Of a DNA stretch of 64,000 bases, positions 9,081 through 17,217 are shown piece by piece (the first letter of the stretch is position 1; each line of letters starts with the position of its first letter). Where the stretch lies: positions 1 through 64,000 of the forward strand of contig CAMJJL010000004.1 in NCBI GenBank assembly GCA_946406145.1. The letters are read 5' to 3'. The notes beneath the pieces were generated by a model. It saw only the letters and a program-made list of their open reading frames with translations. It did not search any database and was not told the DNA's origin. The DNA is from an uncultured Clostridia bacterium (GTDB taxonomy: Bacteria; Bacillota; Clostridia; Oscillospirales; Acutalibacteraceae). A program made the position numbers and the translations under genes.

Positions 9081-10336
9081 AAATTGAGTTACCGAATTAC
9101 AGCGGTCAGCCTACGGCGATCGTTTTAGGCGGAACCAATCCGCATATCGAGCTGATTCATCAGCTCAAGGGCAGGGGCTATTATGTGATATTGGTTGACT
9201 ATCTCAACCATCCCCCCGCAAAGGATCATGCCGACCTGCATGTACAGGAGAGCACCATGGATCCCCAAAAGGTGCTTGAGGTTGCCGAGGCGGTCAACGC
9301 CTCTCTGGTGATCAGCGCCTGTGTCGATCAGGCGAACATCACCGCCTGTTATGTGGCCGAGAAGATGGGTCTGACAAAGCCCTATCCTTATGAGGTCGCG
9401 CAAAATATCACAAATAAGGGTCATATGAAGACCATGATGCAGCAATACGGCATTCCTACCACCAAGCATGTCTATCTGGAGGCAGGCAGCGAGATCGGCG
9501 CGATCGATCTGCGCTTCCCCGTGATGGTCAAGCCTGCCGACAGCTGCGCCGCCTCGGGCGTCAAGAGAGCGAATAACAGCGATGAGCTGGAGCGCTTCTG
9601 GAACGAGGCGTGCAGCGTCAGCCGCACCGGCAGAACCATTATCGAGGAGGTCGCCCAAGGCGCGGAGGTCAGCGCGTATTGCTTTATCGAAAACCATGAG
9701 GCGCATATCATCATGATCTCGGAGCGACTCAGCGTGATCGAGGGAGAGCGCCAGGTATTAAAGTGCTATGCGACGCTGACACCGCCCAGAATCACCGAAA
9801 CGGCAACCGCGAAAATCAAGGACGCCGCAAACGCCATCGCGAAAGCCTATGGGCTGAACAACACCCCTCTGCATGTTCAGGCAATGTGTAACGGCGACGA
9901 AATCAATATCATCGAATTTGCTCCGCGCGTCGGCGGCGGTATCAGCTATGAGACCATCCGGGACAACACGAGCTTCGACATTATTTCGGCGACGATCGAC
10001 TCCTATCTGGAGCATCCCATTACTCCGGTATATCATCCGGTCAACACCTTTTTCTCTGTCAACAATATCTACGGTATCCCGGGAATGTTCGACAGGCTGG
10101 AGGGCGCCGAGGAGCTGATCGAGGAGGGCGTGATCCGCTCGATCCATTATCACAGAACGTCCGGCACCGTGATCGACGACTCGAGAGCCAGCAGTTCCCG
10201 TATCGCGGCATTTGTCGCGCAGGGAAATACGCTGCAGGAAATGGAAGAAAAAATCGCCTATGCGATGAATCATATGAACGCGTATGATCCGGACGGAAAC
10301 TCGGTCATGCGCAAGGACCTATATTTTAAGGGATAA
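9077..10336 (+). CDS. ATP-grasp carboxylate-amine ligase (CPSase-type)
   Basis: 419 residues. ATP-grasp enzymes activate a carboxylate as acyl phosphate and join it to an amine or thiol. The preATP domain begins AIVLGGTNPHIELI, the ATP-grasp core has FPVMVKPADSCAASGV (phosphate-binding lysine), TIIEEVAQGAEVSAYCF, and metal-binding INIIEFAPRVGGGISYE. The last 100 residues form a further domain typical of L-amino acid ligase relatives. Translationally coupled to the upstream dehydrogenase. I infer it joins the acid made by the neighbouring enzymes to an amino group, for example on an amino sugar. A carboxylase-like or peptide-ligase role is possible. Confidence 0.85.
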   Translation: MKIELPNYSGQPTAIVLGGTNPHIELIHQLKGRGYYVILVDYLNHPPAKDHADLHVQESTMDPQKVLEVAEAVNASLVISACVDQANITACYVAEKMGLTKPYPYEVAQNITNKGHMKTMMQQYGIPTTKHVYLEAGSEIGAIDLRFPVMVKPADSCAASGVKRANNSDELERFWNEACSVSRTGRTIIEEVAQGAEVSAYCFIENHEAHIIMISERLSVIEGERQVLKCYATLTPPRITETATAKIKDAANAIAKAYGLNNTPLHVQAMCNGDEINIIEFAPRVGGGISYETIRDNTSFDIISATIDSYLEHPITPVYHPVNTFFSVNNIYGIPGMFDRLEGAEELIEEGVIRSIHYHRTSGTVIDDSRASSSRIAAFVAQGNTLQEMEEKIAYAMNHMNAYDPDGNSVMRKDLYFKG

Positions 10337-10351
10337 TCAGGAGGGTATCAA

Positions 10352-11248
10352 ATGAACTCAATGGATCGTACAAGAGAGTTTTTGAAGTCGATCGGACTTC
10401 CCGGGGGCGACGCGTATCAGCTGCCAACCTCGGAAAAGAGATTTGAGGACGGCGGTCAGTATCGCTTTGAGGTGCCCGGGATCCAGGGACCGAAGGTGAT
10501 GGAGGCGCTGCTGGAAGAGATGAACCACCTCGGTATTGAGCTTCACCGCGTCACACAGACCAAAGGCATCATGATGCTGACGGATAACGAGATCATGCAG
10601 ATGGTCGCGCTCGCAAAGCAGGCTAAGGCGGAGCTGATCTTGGCGATCGGCCCCAGAGCGACCACCGATACCAGCGCCTCGGTACATACGGAGGAGGGCA
10701 AGAGGATCGGCTACCGCCTGCGCGGTCAGGAGCAGATCATCAGAGCCGTTGAAGAGGTCAAGCGCGGCGCGGCGTTAGGCTGCCGCGGCTTTATGGTATA
10801 TGACGAGGGCTGTCTGTGGCTCCTCAACGAGATGCGTAAGGCAGGCGAGATCCCGGCGGACTGCCATTTCAAGATCTCCGCTCACTGCGGTCACGGCAAT
10901 CCCTGTTCCTGCAAGCTGCTGGAAACGCTCGGCGCGAATTCGATCAATCCTGTCAGGGATTATCAGCTCCCGATGCTCGGCGCCATGCGTCAGGCGGTCG
11001 ATATTCCGCTTGACTGCCACACAGAGAATCCCAAGTCCAGCGGCGGCTTTATCCGCCACTATGAGGCGCCCGAGATCGTCAGGATCGCCGCTCCCGTTTA
11101 TCTGAAGACCGGCGGTTCCGTCGCAAAGACCCACAGCTGGGATACGACCGTTGCGGACGCAAAGCAGCGCGCGAAGCAGGTGTCGCTGGTCAAGAGAATG
11201 ATCGATACCTACTATCCGGAGGCTGTGCAGTCCCCTAAGGCAAAATAA
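10352..11248 (+). CDS. TIM-barrel protein of unassigned function, peptidase U32-like
   Basis: 298 residues with a repeating beta-alpha pattern. Segments such as ELILAIGPRATTDTSASVH, GCRGFMVYDEGCLWLLNEM and LDCHTENPKSSGGF resemble the barrel of U32-type proteins and other TIM-barrel lyases. A cysteine/histidine cluster HCGHGNPCSC near residue 185 could bind metal. I do not see a family-defining motif that fixes the reaction. The AGGAGG site is 7 nt before the ATG. Its fixed place between the ATP-grasp ligase and the HMGL-like aldolase suggests a shared pathway with those two. Being U32-like does not mean a protease: several members of that fold act on small molecules or RNA bases. Confidence 0.55.
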   Translation: MNSMDRTREFLKSIGLPGGDAYQLPTSEKRFEDGGQYRFEVPGIQGPKVMEALLEEMNHLGIELHRVTQTKGIMMLTDNEIMQMVALAKQAKAELILAIGPRATTDTSASVHTEEGKRIGYRLRGQEQIIRAVEEVKRGAALGCRGFMVYDEGCLWLLNEMRKAGEIPADCHFKISAHCGHGNPCSCKLLETLGANSINPVRDYQLPMLGAMRQAVDIPLDCHTENPKSSGGFIRHYEAPEIVRIAAPVYLKTGGSVAKTHSWDTTVADAKQRAKQVSLVKRMIDTYYPEAVQSPKAK

Positions 11249-11315
11249 TACGGCATAATGATATAGAAAGGAAGCACGAGGCGGCGTCTGCCGTCCGTGT
11301 ATACGGAAAATCATC

Positions 11316-12299
11316 ATGGAATTAATGGATGTAACCCTCAGAGAGAATATCGAATATGACGGACTGCTGAATTATGATCAGGGTCTGGAATATCTCAAAT
11401 ATGTTGTCGATCATTTTACCAACGAAGACTTCCAGTATATCGAGCTGGGCTACGTGGACACCACATGGTATTCCCATCCCCAGTATGATACCCACTATCT
11501 GGAAGAAGCGTTCCGGATCGTCGACGGCAAGTTTAAGTTATCCGCGATCATTCACCCCGATCGCGTCAATATGAAGGAATGGGATAAGGACCTTATCTCT
11601 CAGCTTTCGGTCGTCCGCATCGTCAATCAGGATGACACGATCCCGGAATGTGCGCATGACGAGGTCGCTTATCTGCACGAGCTGGGCGTCAAAGCCTCGG
11701 TCAACATCGCTTATGTGATGAGAAAGCCGCTCTCTACCGTCAGCGCGATGTATGATACGGCGCTGTCGTTCGATCCCGATATCGTATACTGCGCCGATTC
11801 CTCCGGCAGCGCGATGCCCAACCAGATCCTTGACATCGTGAATCTGCTCAAATCCAAGCGCCGCAACAACAAGATCGGTATGCATCTGCATGATCACACT
11901 TCCTTTGCAATGGCAAACGCGGTGCTCGTCTATGATGAAAAGGTCGATTACACCGATTTTTCCGTCACAGGCGACGGCAAGGGCGGCGGCAACCTGAAAA
12001 CGGAGCTGTTCCTGCCTCGCAAGAAGATCCTTGACGAAACACCTTTGACCGAGGACATGTTCTACACCATTCTTGACTATATCCGGTTTTATGAAAAACT
12101 GATCGGTCGAGAGACCGACGTCAATATCAAAAACTACCTCAACTCCTTGGGCGGCATCTTCCGATTCAAGTCCGCTCTGATGGAAAAGATCGAAAAGGAG
12201 TCAAAGGGCGATCACAAGGAGTTCATCCGTCTGGTGCTTGAAAATGCGCGATCAGACGGCAAGATGACTTACAGCAACGGTGAGAGAGCCCTGCAGTAA
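11316..12299 (+). CDS. HMGL-like (DRE-TIM) aldolase/acyl transferase
   Basis: 327 residues of the HMG-CoA lyase-like DRE-TIM superfamily, which includes 4-hydroxy-2-oxovalerate aldolase, citramalate, isopropylmalate and homocitrate synthases. The N-terminal metal and catalytic motif reads DVTLREN in place of DxTLRDG, and the C-terminal metal ligands are in GMHLHDHTSFAMANA. GDGKGGGNLKTELFL matches the AGRGAGN-like loop of 4-hydroxy-2-oxovalerate aldolases. It lacks the C-terminal regulatory domain of isopropylmalate synthase. A divalent metal-dependent C-C bond making or breaking step on a 2-oxo acid is well supported. Direction and substrate are unknown. The ribosome site is weak. Confidence 0.8.
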   Translation: MELMDVTLRENIEYDGLLNYDQGLEYLKYVVDHFTNEDFQYIELGYVDTTWYSHPQYDTHYLEEAFRIVDGKFKLSAIIHPDRVNMKEWDKDLISQLSVVRIVNQDDTIPECAHDEVAYLHELGVKASVNIAYVMRKPLSTVSAMYDTALSFDPDIVYCADSSGSAMPNQILDIVNLLKSKRRNNKIGMHLHDHTSFAMANAVLVYDEKVDYTDFSVTGDGKGGGNLKTELFLPRKKILDETPLTEDMFYTILDYIRFYEKLIGRETDVNIKNYLNSLGGIFRFKSALMEKIEKESKGDHKEFIRLVLENARSDGKMTYSNGERALQ

Positions 12300-12332
12300 G
12301 TCGGGTAAATACGGATAAAGGGACGGCATTCT

Positions 12333-13310
12333 ATGAGCGTCGAAAAAACCATTCTGTTAACGGCAAATTACGGCGGCAAACCGCTGGAGATCGTCCGCGG
12401 ATTGCTCCCGGAGGGCTTTGCGCTGGTCACCATGAGCACGACCGCTCAGGAGGAGCTGGAGCAGGCGGCTGTCGGTGCAGATTATATATTGGCGAGCGGT
12501 AACCTCAAAATCAGCCGAAAGGTGCTCGCCGCCGCAACACATCTGAAAATGGTACAGCGGCTGGGCGTGGGGCTGGATTCGCTCGACCGGGAGGCGCTCG
12601 CGGAATACGGGATCCCCGTCTATGTGAATCGCGGCGTGAACGCCGGCAGCGTAGCGGAACACGCGCTGATGTTCATTCTCGCTTCTTTGCGCCGTCTGAC
12701 GACGATCAGCGCGAACACGAAGGCCGGCATATGGAAAAAACAGGAGCAGGGCGTGATGACGCGCGAGCTGCGCTCGCAGACCGTCGGCATCATCGGCTTC
12801 GGCAATATCGGTAAACGGACTGCCGCGCTGCTGCAGCCCTTCGGATGCAGTGTGTTCTACTACGACATGTTCCGCGCGGATGAACAGGACGAAGCGCGTC
12901 ACGGCGTGCAGTACCTTCCGCTTGACGAGCTGTTCGCCTGTGCCGATGTGCTCAGCCTGCACTGTCCGCTGACCGATGAAACAAAGGAGATCATCTGCCG
13001 CCGGAATCTGGAGAAGATGAAGGACGGTGTGGTGATCGTCAACACCTCGCGCGGCGGACTGATCAATGAAGCAGATTTATTGTCCGCTCTGAACAGCGGC
13101 AAGGTCGGTTATGCCGCTCTGGACGTGTTTCAGCGTGAACCGTTGAAGAATACTGCGCTCGCAGAGCATAAAAATGTGATCTGTACGCCGCATATCGCAG
13201 GCAATACCTATGATTCCTTCAGCGAAATGATGCGGTGCGCGTTTGAGAGCATCCGACTGTTTGATGAGGGAAAGCTGCATGAGATCGAAAGCAACAGGAT
13301 CGCGCTTTGA
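12333..13310 (+). CDS. D-2-hydroxyacid dehydrogenase (phosphoglycerate dehydrogenase type)
   Basis: 325 residues, NAD-dependent D-isomer-specific 2-hydroxyacid dehydrogenase. The nucleotide-binding domain has VGIIGFGNIGKRTAALLQPFG, the catalytic Arg lies in VNTSRGGLINE, the Glu in ALDVFQREP, and the His in CTPHIAGNTYDS. There is no C-terminal ACT domain, so it is the short form and unlikely to be the feedback-regulated SerA. Within the locus it would oxidise or reduce a 2-hydroxy/2-oxo acid, of opposite stereochemistry to that of the Ldh2-type enzyme upstream. Both enzymes together could epimerise a hydroxy acid through its oxo form; that is inference. Confidence 0.85.
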   Translation: MSVEKTILLTANYGGKPLEIVRGLLPEGFALVTMSTTAQEELEQAAVGADYILASGNLKISRKVLAAATHLKMVQRLGVGLDSLDREALAEYGIPVYVNRGVNAGSVAEHALMFILASLRRLTTISANTKAGIWKKQEQGVMTRELRSQTVGIIGFGNIGKRTAALLQPFGCSVFYYDMFRADEQDEARHGVQYLPLDELFACADVLSLHCPLTDETKEIICRRNLEKMKDGVVIVNTSRGGLINEADLLSALNSGKVGYAALDVFQREPLKNTALAEHKNVICTPHIAGNTYDSFSEMMRCAFESIRLFDEGKLHEIESNRIAL

Positions 13311-13335
13311 TCCTGATAAGAAACGAGGGTTTTCA

Positions 13336-14394
13336 ATGACTAAGCTCAGAGAAAGATATGATAATCTGGACGGACTGAGAGCGATCAGCTGTCTGCTCAT
13401 TATCGTATATCATGTAAAAAAGTACGGCGATTACCGCCTCAGCGGCGTTCCTGCTGATATTATCGACCTTTTTACGCAGTTTGTACCGCTTTTCCTTTTG
13501 ATCAGCGGATTCGGGATTTTCTGCGGATATTATGAGAGAATGAAGAACAGAGAGATCAGTCTTTCGGCGTTTTATAAGAAGAGATATGCCAAAATACTGC
13601 CTTTCTTTGCTTTTGTTCTGTTGATCTACTGTGTACTGGAGCATTCGGTTTCCGGAACCATTGAATCCCTGACACAGGCTACTTTGACATACGGACTGTT
13701 GCCGAATATCACGATGGAGCTTTGCGGCGTAGCATGGACGATCGGAATTATTTTCCTGTTTTATATGCTGTTTCCGTTCTTTGTGTTCCTGTGTGACACC
13801 AAGAAGACGGCTCTGATCTCTTTCGGTATTTCGATCGTTTTGTCAATTTTCTGCTATTCTTACTTTTTCAAGCAATACGGTGACGGCGCGTTTATGTCGC
13901 GCAACAACTTCCTTTATCTTTCGCCTTACTTTATGGGCGGCGCCGTTACCTATCTTTTCAGAGATTCCATTAAGCGTGTGATATCCTCACACAGGATCAT
14001 TGCGCTGATCCTATGCCTGATGTTAACCGTAGGGTATTACTTTATTCCCGGCAAAATATTGGGTATCAGTACAACTGTACTGAAAAATCTTGTTCTGTTC
14101 CTCCCGTGGCTTTGGTACAGCATCAGTGTCAAGAGCTATGTTCTCAGCAACCCTGTCGCATCCTTCCTCAGCAGGATCAGCCTGGAGCTTTATCTCTCTC
14201 AGATGCTGATCTTCCACCTGGTGGAAAAGTTCCCCGGTCTGCATTTTGCCGGTGACGGATGGCTCGGCTTTATCGTAGCGAGCATCCTCATCATCATCGG
14301 CGATGTGATTTTTGTGGAAGCGTTTATGCTGATCAAGAAGTGGGTCGTCAATCTGTATCAAAAGTCAAAAGCGAAAAAAGGAGCAAATATATGA
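13336..14394 (+). CDS. membrane O-acyltransferase (acyltransferase 3 / OafA-like)
   Basis: 352 residues from the ATG at 13336 (GAGGG upstream); longer readings run into the previous gene. About ten membrane helices with the family start RYDNLDGLRAISCLLIIVYH (conserved Arg and His). Such proteins transfer acetyl or other acyl groups across the membrane to sugars of cell-surface glycans. The FLLISGFGIFCGYYERM segment and the loop KKRYAKILPFF are typical. It ends with ATGA overlapping the start of the dehydratase beta subunit, so the two are translationally coupled. That coupling of a membrane acyltransferase to a dehydratase subunit is unusual and ties the acid block to glycan decoration. Confidence 0.85.
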   Translation: MTKLRERYDNLDGLRAISCLLIIVYHVKKYGDYRLSGVPADIIDLFTQFVPLFLLISGFGIFCGYYERMKNREISLSAFYKKRYAKILPFFAFVLLIYCVLEHSVSGTIESLTQATLTYGLLPNITMELCGVAWTIGIIFLFYMLFPFFVFLCDTKKTALISFGISIVLSIFCYSYFFKQYGDGAFMSRNNFLYLSPYFMGGAVTYLFRDSIKRVISSHRIIALILCLMLTVGYYFIPGKILGISTTVLKNLVLFLPWLWYSISVKSYVLSNPVASFLSRISLELYLSQMLIFHLVEKFPGLHFAGDGWLGFIVASILIIIGDVIFVEAFMLIKKWVVNLYQKSKAKKGANI

Positions 14395-14894
14395 TCAAAA
14401 TTCAGACTCCGATCTCGAAGGAAGTCGCCGAGAGCTTACAGGTCGGCGACAGGATCCTGTTATCCGGAAAGATATTTTGCGGCCGCGACGCGGTTTTGCC
14501 GAAGATCTGTCAACTGGTTGAAGAGGGCAGGCTCGGCGAGTACGGCATCGACCTTGAGGGAGGCGTGATCTTCCATACCGCCGTCAGCATTGCGGGCGTC
14601 GGCCCTACCTCCAGTAATAAGCCGGAGATAGAGGGCAGCTTTGAGACTCTTTCCAAGGCAGGGATTCGTATGCATCTGGGTAAGGGAGCGATCAGTCAGG
14701 ATACGATCGATATGCTGGAGAAGAACAGCGCGGTTTTTGCTATTATTCCTCCGGTTACCGCTTTGCTGGGCGAGAATACCGATTCTCAGAAATGTGTGGC
14801 TTTTCCCGAGCTGGGGATGGAAGCGTTTTATGAGATCGAAGTAAGAGATTATCCCGCGGTTATCGGAGCCGCTCACGGCAAGAGTATATACTAG
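14391..14894 (+). CDS. fumarate/tartrate hydratase-type enzyme, beta subunit
   Basis: 167 residues from the ATG at 14391 (AAGGAG site, overlapping the previous stop by 4 nt). It matches the C-terminal Fumerase_C domain of class I fumarases and the small subunit of L-tartrate dehydratase: LQVGDRILLSGKIFCGRDA near the start, then HTAVSIAGVGPTSSNKPEIE, and GKGAISQDTIDML. The beta subunit binds substrate carboxylates and works with the alpha subunit encoded next. The order beta-alpha is the reverse of the common alpha-beta order. Possible substrates of the pair are fumarate/malate, mesaconate/citramalate or tartrate. Confidence 0.85.
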   Translation: MIKIQTPISKEVAESLQVGDRILLSGKIFCGRDAVLPKICQLVEEGRLGEYGIDLEGGVIFHTAVSIAGVGPTSSNKPEIEGSFETLSKAGIRMHLGKGAISQDTIDMLEKNSAVFAIIPPVTALLGENTDSQKCVAFPELGMEAFYEIEVRDYPAVIGAAHGKSIY

Positions 14895-14908
14895 GAAGGA
14901 AAATAACA

Positions 14909-15775
14909 ATGGGATACGACAATCATATCGTAGAAGCCGTCAGGGATACACTTGTACAGGCAGGGTCTACATTCCGTGACGATCAAAAAAGAGCCTATCG
15001 CCGCGCGATCGAATTTGAGGTCAACGATACGGCAAGATGGACGCTCGAGACGATCCTCGAGAACGCCGAGATCGCAGAGAGGAATCGAAGCCCTCTGTGC
15101 GACGATACCGGTATTCCCCACCTCCTGTTGGAGGTCGGCCCCAACCGCGCCGTTACCGGCGAGATGCTGGATGCTATTGATGAGGGCGTGCGTCAGGGAC
15201 TGAGGATGCTGCCCGGCCGTCCGATGGCGATCCTCGGAGAGGGCGTCGAGCGGCTTGACCAACACCTCGGCATGGACGAGGATCCCGGCGCGCTGGAACC
15301 TGCGCCGATCCAGATCCGCAAGATTGATGAGGACGTCCTGCGCCTGCATGTGCTCATGTTCGGCGGCGGTCCCGCTCTGCGCGGCAAGACCCTCAGGATC
15401 TTCCATAAACACAATACACAGAACGTCACCGATGAGCTGGTCGCGTGGGCGACCGAGAACACGGGGCTTTTGGGCTGCACCCCCTGCGTGCTTGCGATCG
15501 GTATCGGTCGTTCGCAGTATGAGGCGACCTCGATGATGCTGCAGGCGATGGTCGACGGTACGTTTGACGTACAGAGCGAGCTCGAGCAGGAGATCACGAA
15601 CAGAGTCAACGCTGTCGGCGTGGGCGCAAGCTCGCTCGGCGGCAATACGACCGTCCTTTCGACCTTTGTCAAGATCGGTCCGCAGCGAGCCAGCGGCTAT
15701 CGCGTCGTATGCATGCGGCCGTGCTGCTGCTTTGAGCCGCGTTTGGCAAGCGTCGAGCTTTCTGCTAAAGCTTAA
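14909..15775 (+). CDS. fumarate/tartrate hydratase-type enzyme, alpha subunit (4Fe-4S)
   Basis: 288 residues matching the Fumerase N-terminal domain of class I fumarases and tartrate dehydratase alpha. Expected cluster cysteines are visible in NRSPLCDDTGIPH (Cys near 70) and LLGCTPCVLAIGIGRS, with a third in RVVCMRPCCCFEPR near the C-terminus. GVGASSLGGNTTVL is also a family segment. With the beta subunit it should form an oxygen-sensitive 4Fe-4S hydro-lyase. The C-terminal CMRPCCCFEP is the family's usual Cys site enlarged by extra cysteines. Placed at the end of the acid block, it suits addition or removal of water on an unsaturated dicarboxylate also handled by the PrpD-type enzyme. Confidence 0.85.
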   Translation: MGYDNHIVEAVRDTLVQAGSTFRDDQKRAYRRAIEFEVNDTARWTLETILENAEIAERNRSPLCDDTGIPHLLLEVGPNRAVTGEMLDAIDEGVRQGLRMLPGRPMAILGEGVERLDQHLGMDEDPGALEPAPIQIRKIDEDVLRLHVLMFGGGPALRGKTLRIFHKHNTQNVTDELVAWATENTGLLGCTPCVLAIGIGRSQYEATSMMLQAMVDGTFDVQSELEQEITNRVNAVGVGASSLGGNTTVLSTFVKIGPQRASGYRVVCMRPCCCFEPRLASVELSAKA

Positions 15776-15863
15776 TCAATCAATTGCGTTCTGCTCTTTT
15801 CAAAAGGGATGAGTAATAGCTCCTGTCAGCACGGAATCTCGTAATATCGAAGGTGAAGGTTTT

Positions 15864-17060
15864 ATGAAAAAAATCGGTGCATTTCTGTCCAAGGCGATTG
15901 GATTTATCTATGTTTTCTTTCTGTATCACAGCAGAAAAAACGCTAAGGTCTCCAATGGGAAAATACTGATCATTGTCAGCGGTCATCTGGGCAATCTTCT
16001 GATGGACGTCCACGCGCTCTATGATCTGAAAAACTACTATCTAGCCAAGAATAAGCAAGTTTATATCCTGACCTCCTCCAATATCTGGAAGCTGATGAAC
16101 CGCTGTTTTGACTTTTCGGACACGATTTTCGCGACGGATGAATTCCCTTATGATAAGAAAAAGATCTTGCATTTGAGTAAATATCGCAAAATGTTAAAAT
16201 CACTGCCGGATTCGGCATATGAAGTGATCGTCGCGAACCTGACGAGCGGCTATACGGCCGACTTTTTGATGGCTTCCTTGAAGGCGAATGAAAAATGGGG
16301 CGTTTTCCCGGATTCGGGCAGGAGCGACTGGCGCACCTACTTCAGGCGAGCGTATACCAATAAGATCACGGTCGACAAGGATCTGCATGAGACCCAGCAG
16401 CTCAAGCTGCTGCTCCAACAGATCGGCGGTATCGACCACGTCGTACGCATCACGCCGATTCCTCCTAAGGAGGATATCCGGTATGACGGTCAATATATCA
16501 CCCTTGCTCTGGATTCGATGAGTAAGGAACGGCGCTGGCCGATTGAGAGCTTTGTCAGCTTTGCGGAGTATGTTCTGGCACATTCGGATTATGACGTCTA
16601 TCTGACCGGCACAAAGCTCGATCAAAAGGACGATGAGAAGCTTGCGGCACTCAGATCGAACGCCAGAGTAAAGGATTATATCGGCAAGACCACGATGGAC
16701 GAATGGATCGAAATGCTGCGCGGCAGCAGCTTTCATCTCGGCGTCGACAGCGGCTCGATTCATTTTGCGGCGTCGGTGGGCACCACCTGTATCTGTCTGA
16801 GCGGCGTATGGGACGGCACAAGATGTATCCCGTATGCGCTTGACGAAGAAAACGAGGGCACCTGCAAACCGATCTGCGTCTATCGCAAGGATCATTTGAA
16901 GGCGACTTCAGCCTGCTACGGCTGCAGAGTGTACCACGGCTTTTACGGCGTCGGCAATGACGCGTGCCTAAAGGATGTCAAGGAGGGTCGGCCGTGTCAG
17001 TGTCTGACCAGAATCGATGTAGATCGCGTTACTGACGCTTTTGAAAACATCATGAGATAA
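15864..17060 (+). CDS. glycosyltransferase family 9, heptosyltransferase-like
   Basis: 398 residues with a GT-B fold of the GT9 type. ILIIVSGHLGNLLMDVHAL resembles the nucleotide-sugar heptosyltransferase N-terminal motif, and HLGVDSGSIHFAASVGT is the family GPxHxAAAxGTP-like motif that binds the donor. GT9 enzymes use ADP-heptose in Gram-negative LPS cores. Here HldE, GmhA and GmhB in the same locus could supply the donor, so heptose transfer is likely. A short hydrophobic N-terminal segment (residues 8-22) may anchor it to the membrane. The cysteine-rich tail (SACYGCRV, CLKDVKEGRPCQC) is unusual. AAGGTGAAGG site precedes the ATG. Confidence 0.8.
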   Translation: MKKIGAFLSKAIGFIYVFFLYHSRKNAKVSNGKILIIVSGHLGNLLMDVHALYDLKNYYLAKNKQVYILTSSNIWKLMNRCFDFSDTIFATDEFPYDKKKILHLSKYRKMLKSLPDSAYEVIVANLTSGYTADFLMASLKANEKWGVFPDSGRSDWRTYFRRAYTNKITVDKDLHETQQLKLLLQQIGGIDHVVRITPIPPKEDIRYDGQYITLALDSMSKERRWPIESFVSFAEYVLAHSDYDVYLTGTKLDQKDDEKLAALRSNARVKDYIGKTTMDEWIEMLRGSSFHLGVDSGSIHFAASVGTTCICLSGVWDGTRCIPYALDEENEGTCKPICVYRKDHLKATSACYGCRVYHGFYGVGNDACLKDVKEGRPCQCLTRIDVDRVTDAFENIMR

Positions 17061-17217
17061 ATCCGAAACGGATGAAAACGAAGCGTAAATTTAGAATTGA
17101 GTCGGGTAAGATAAGACCTTTATCGATAAGAATCATGATACCGATGTGAGAGAATACGTCACAGAGCACCTCGGCAAGGGTTATGATAACGATTAACGGA
17201 AGGCAGGTTGAACAAAT

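Noticed and set aside
6669..15775. Propionate catabolism (methylcitrate cycle) or phosphonate cluster
   Set aside because: No methylcitrate synthase, methylisocitrate lyase or PEP mutase; the genes lie in a capsule operon.
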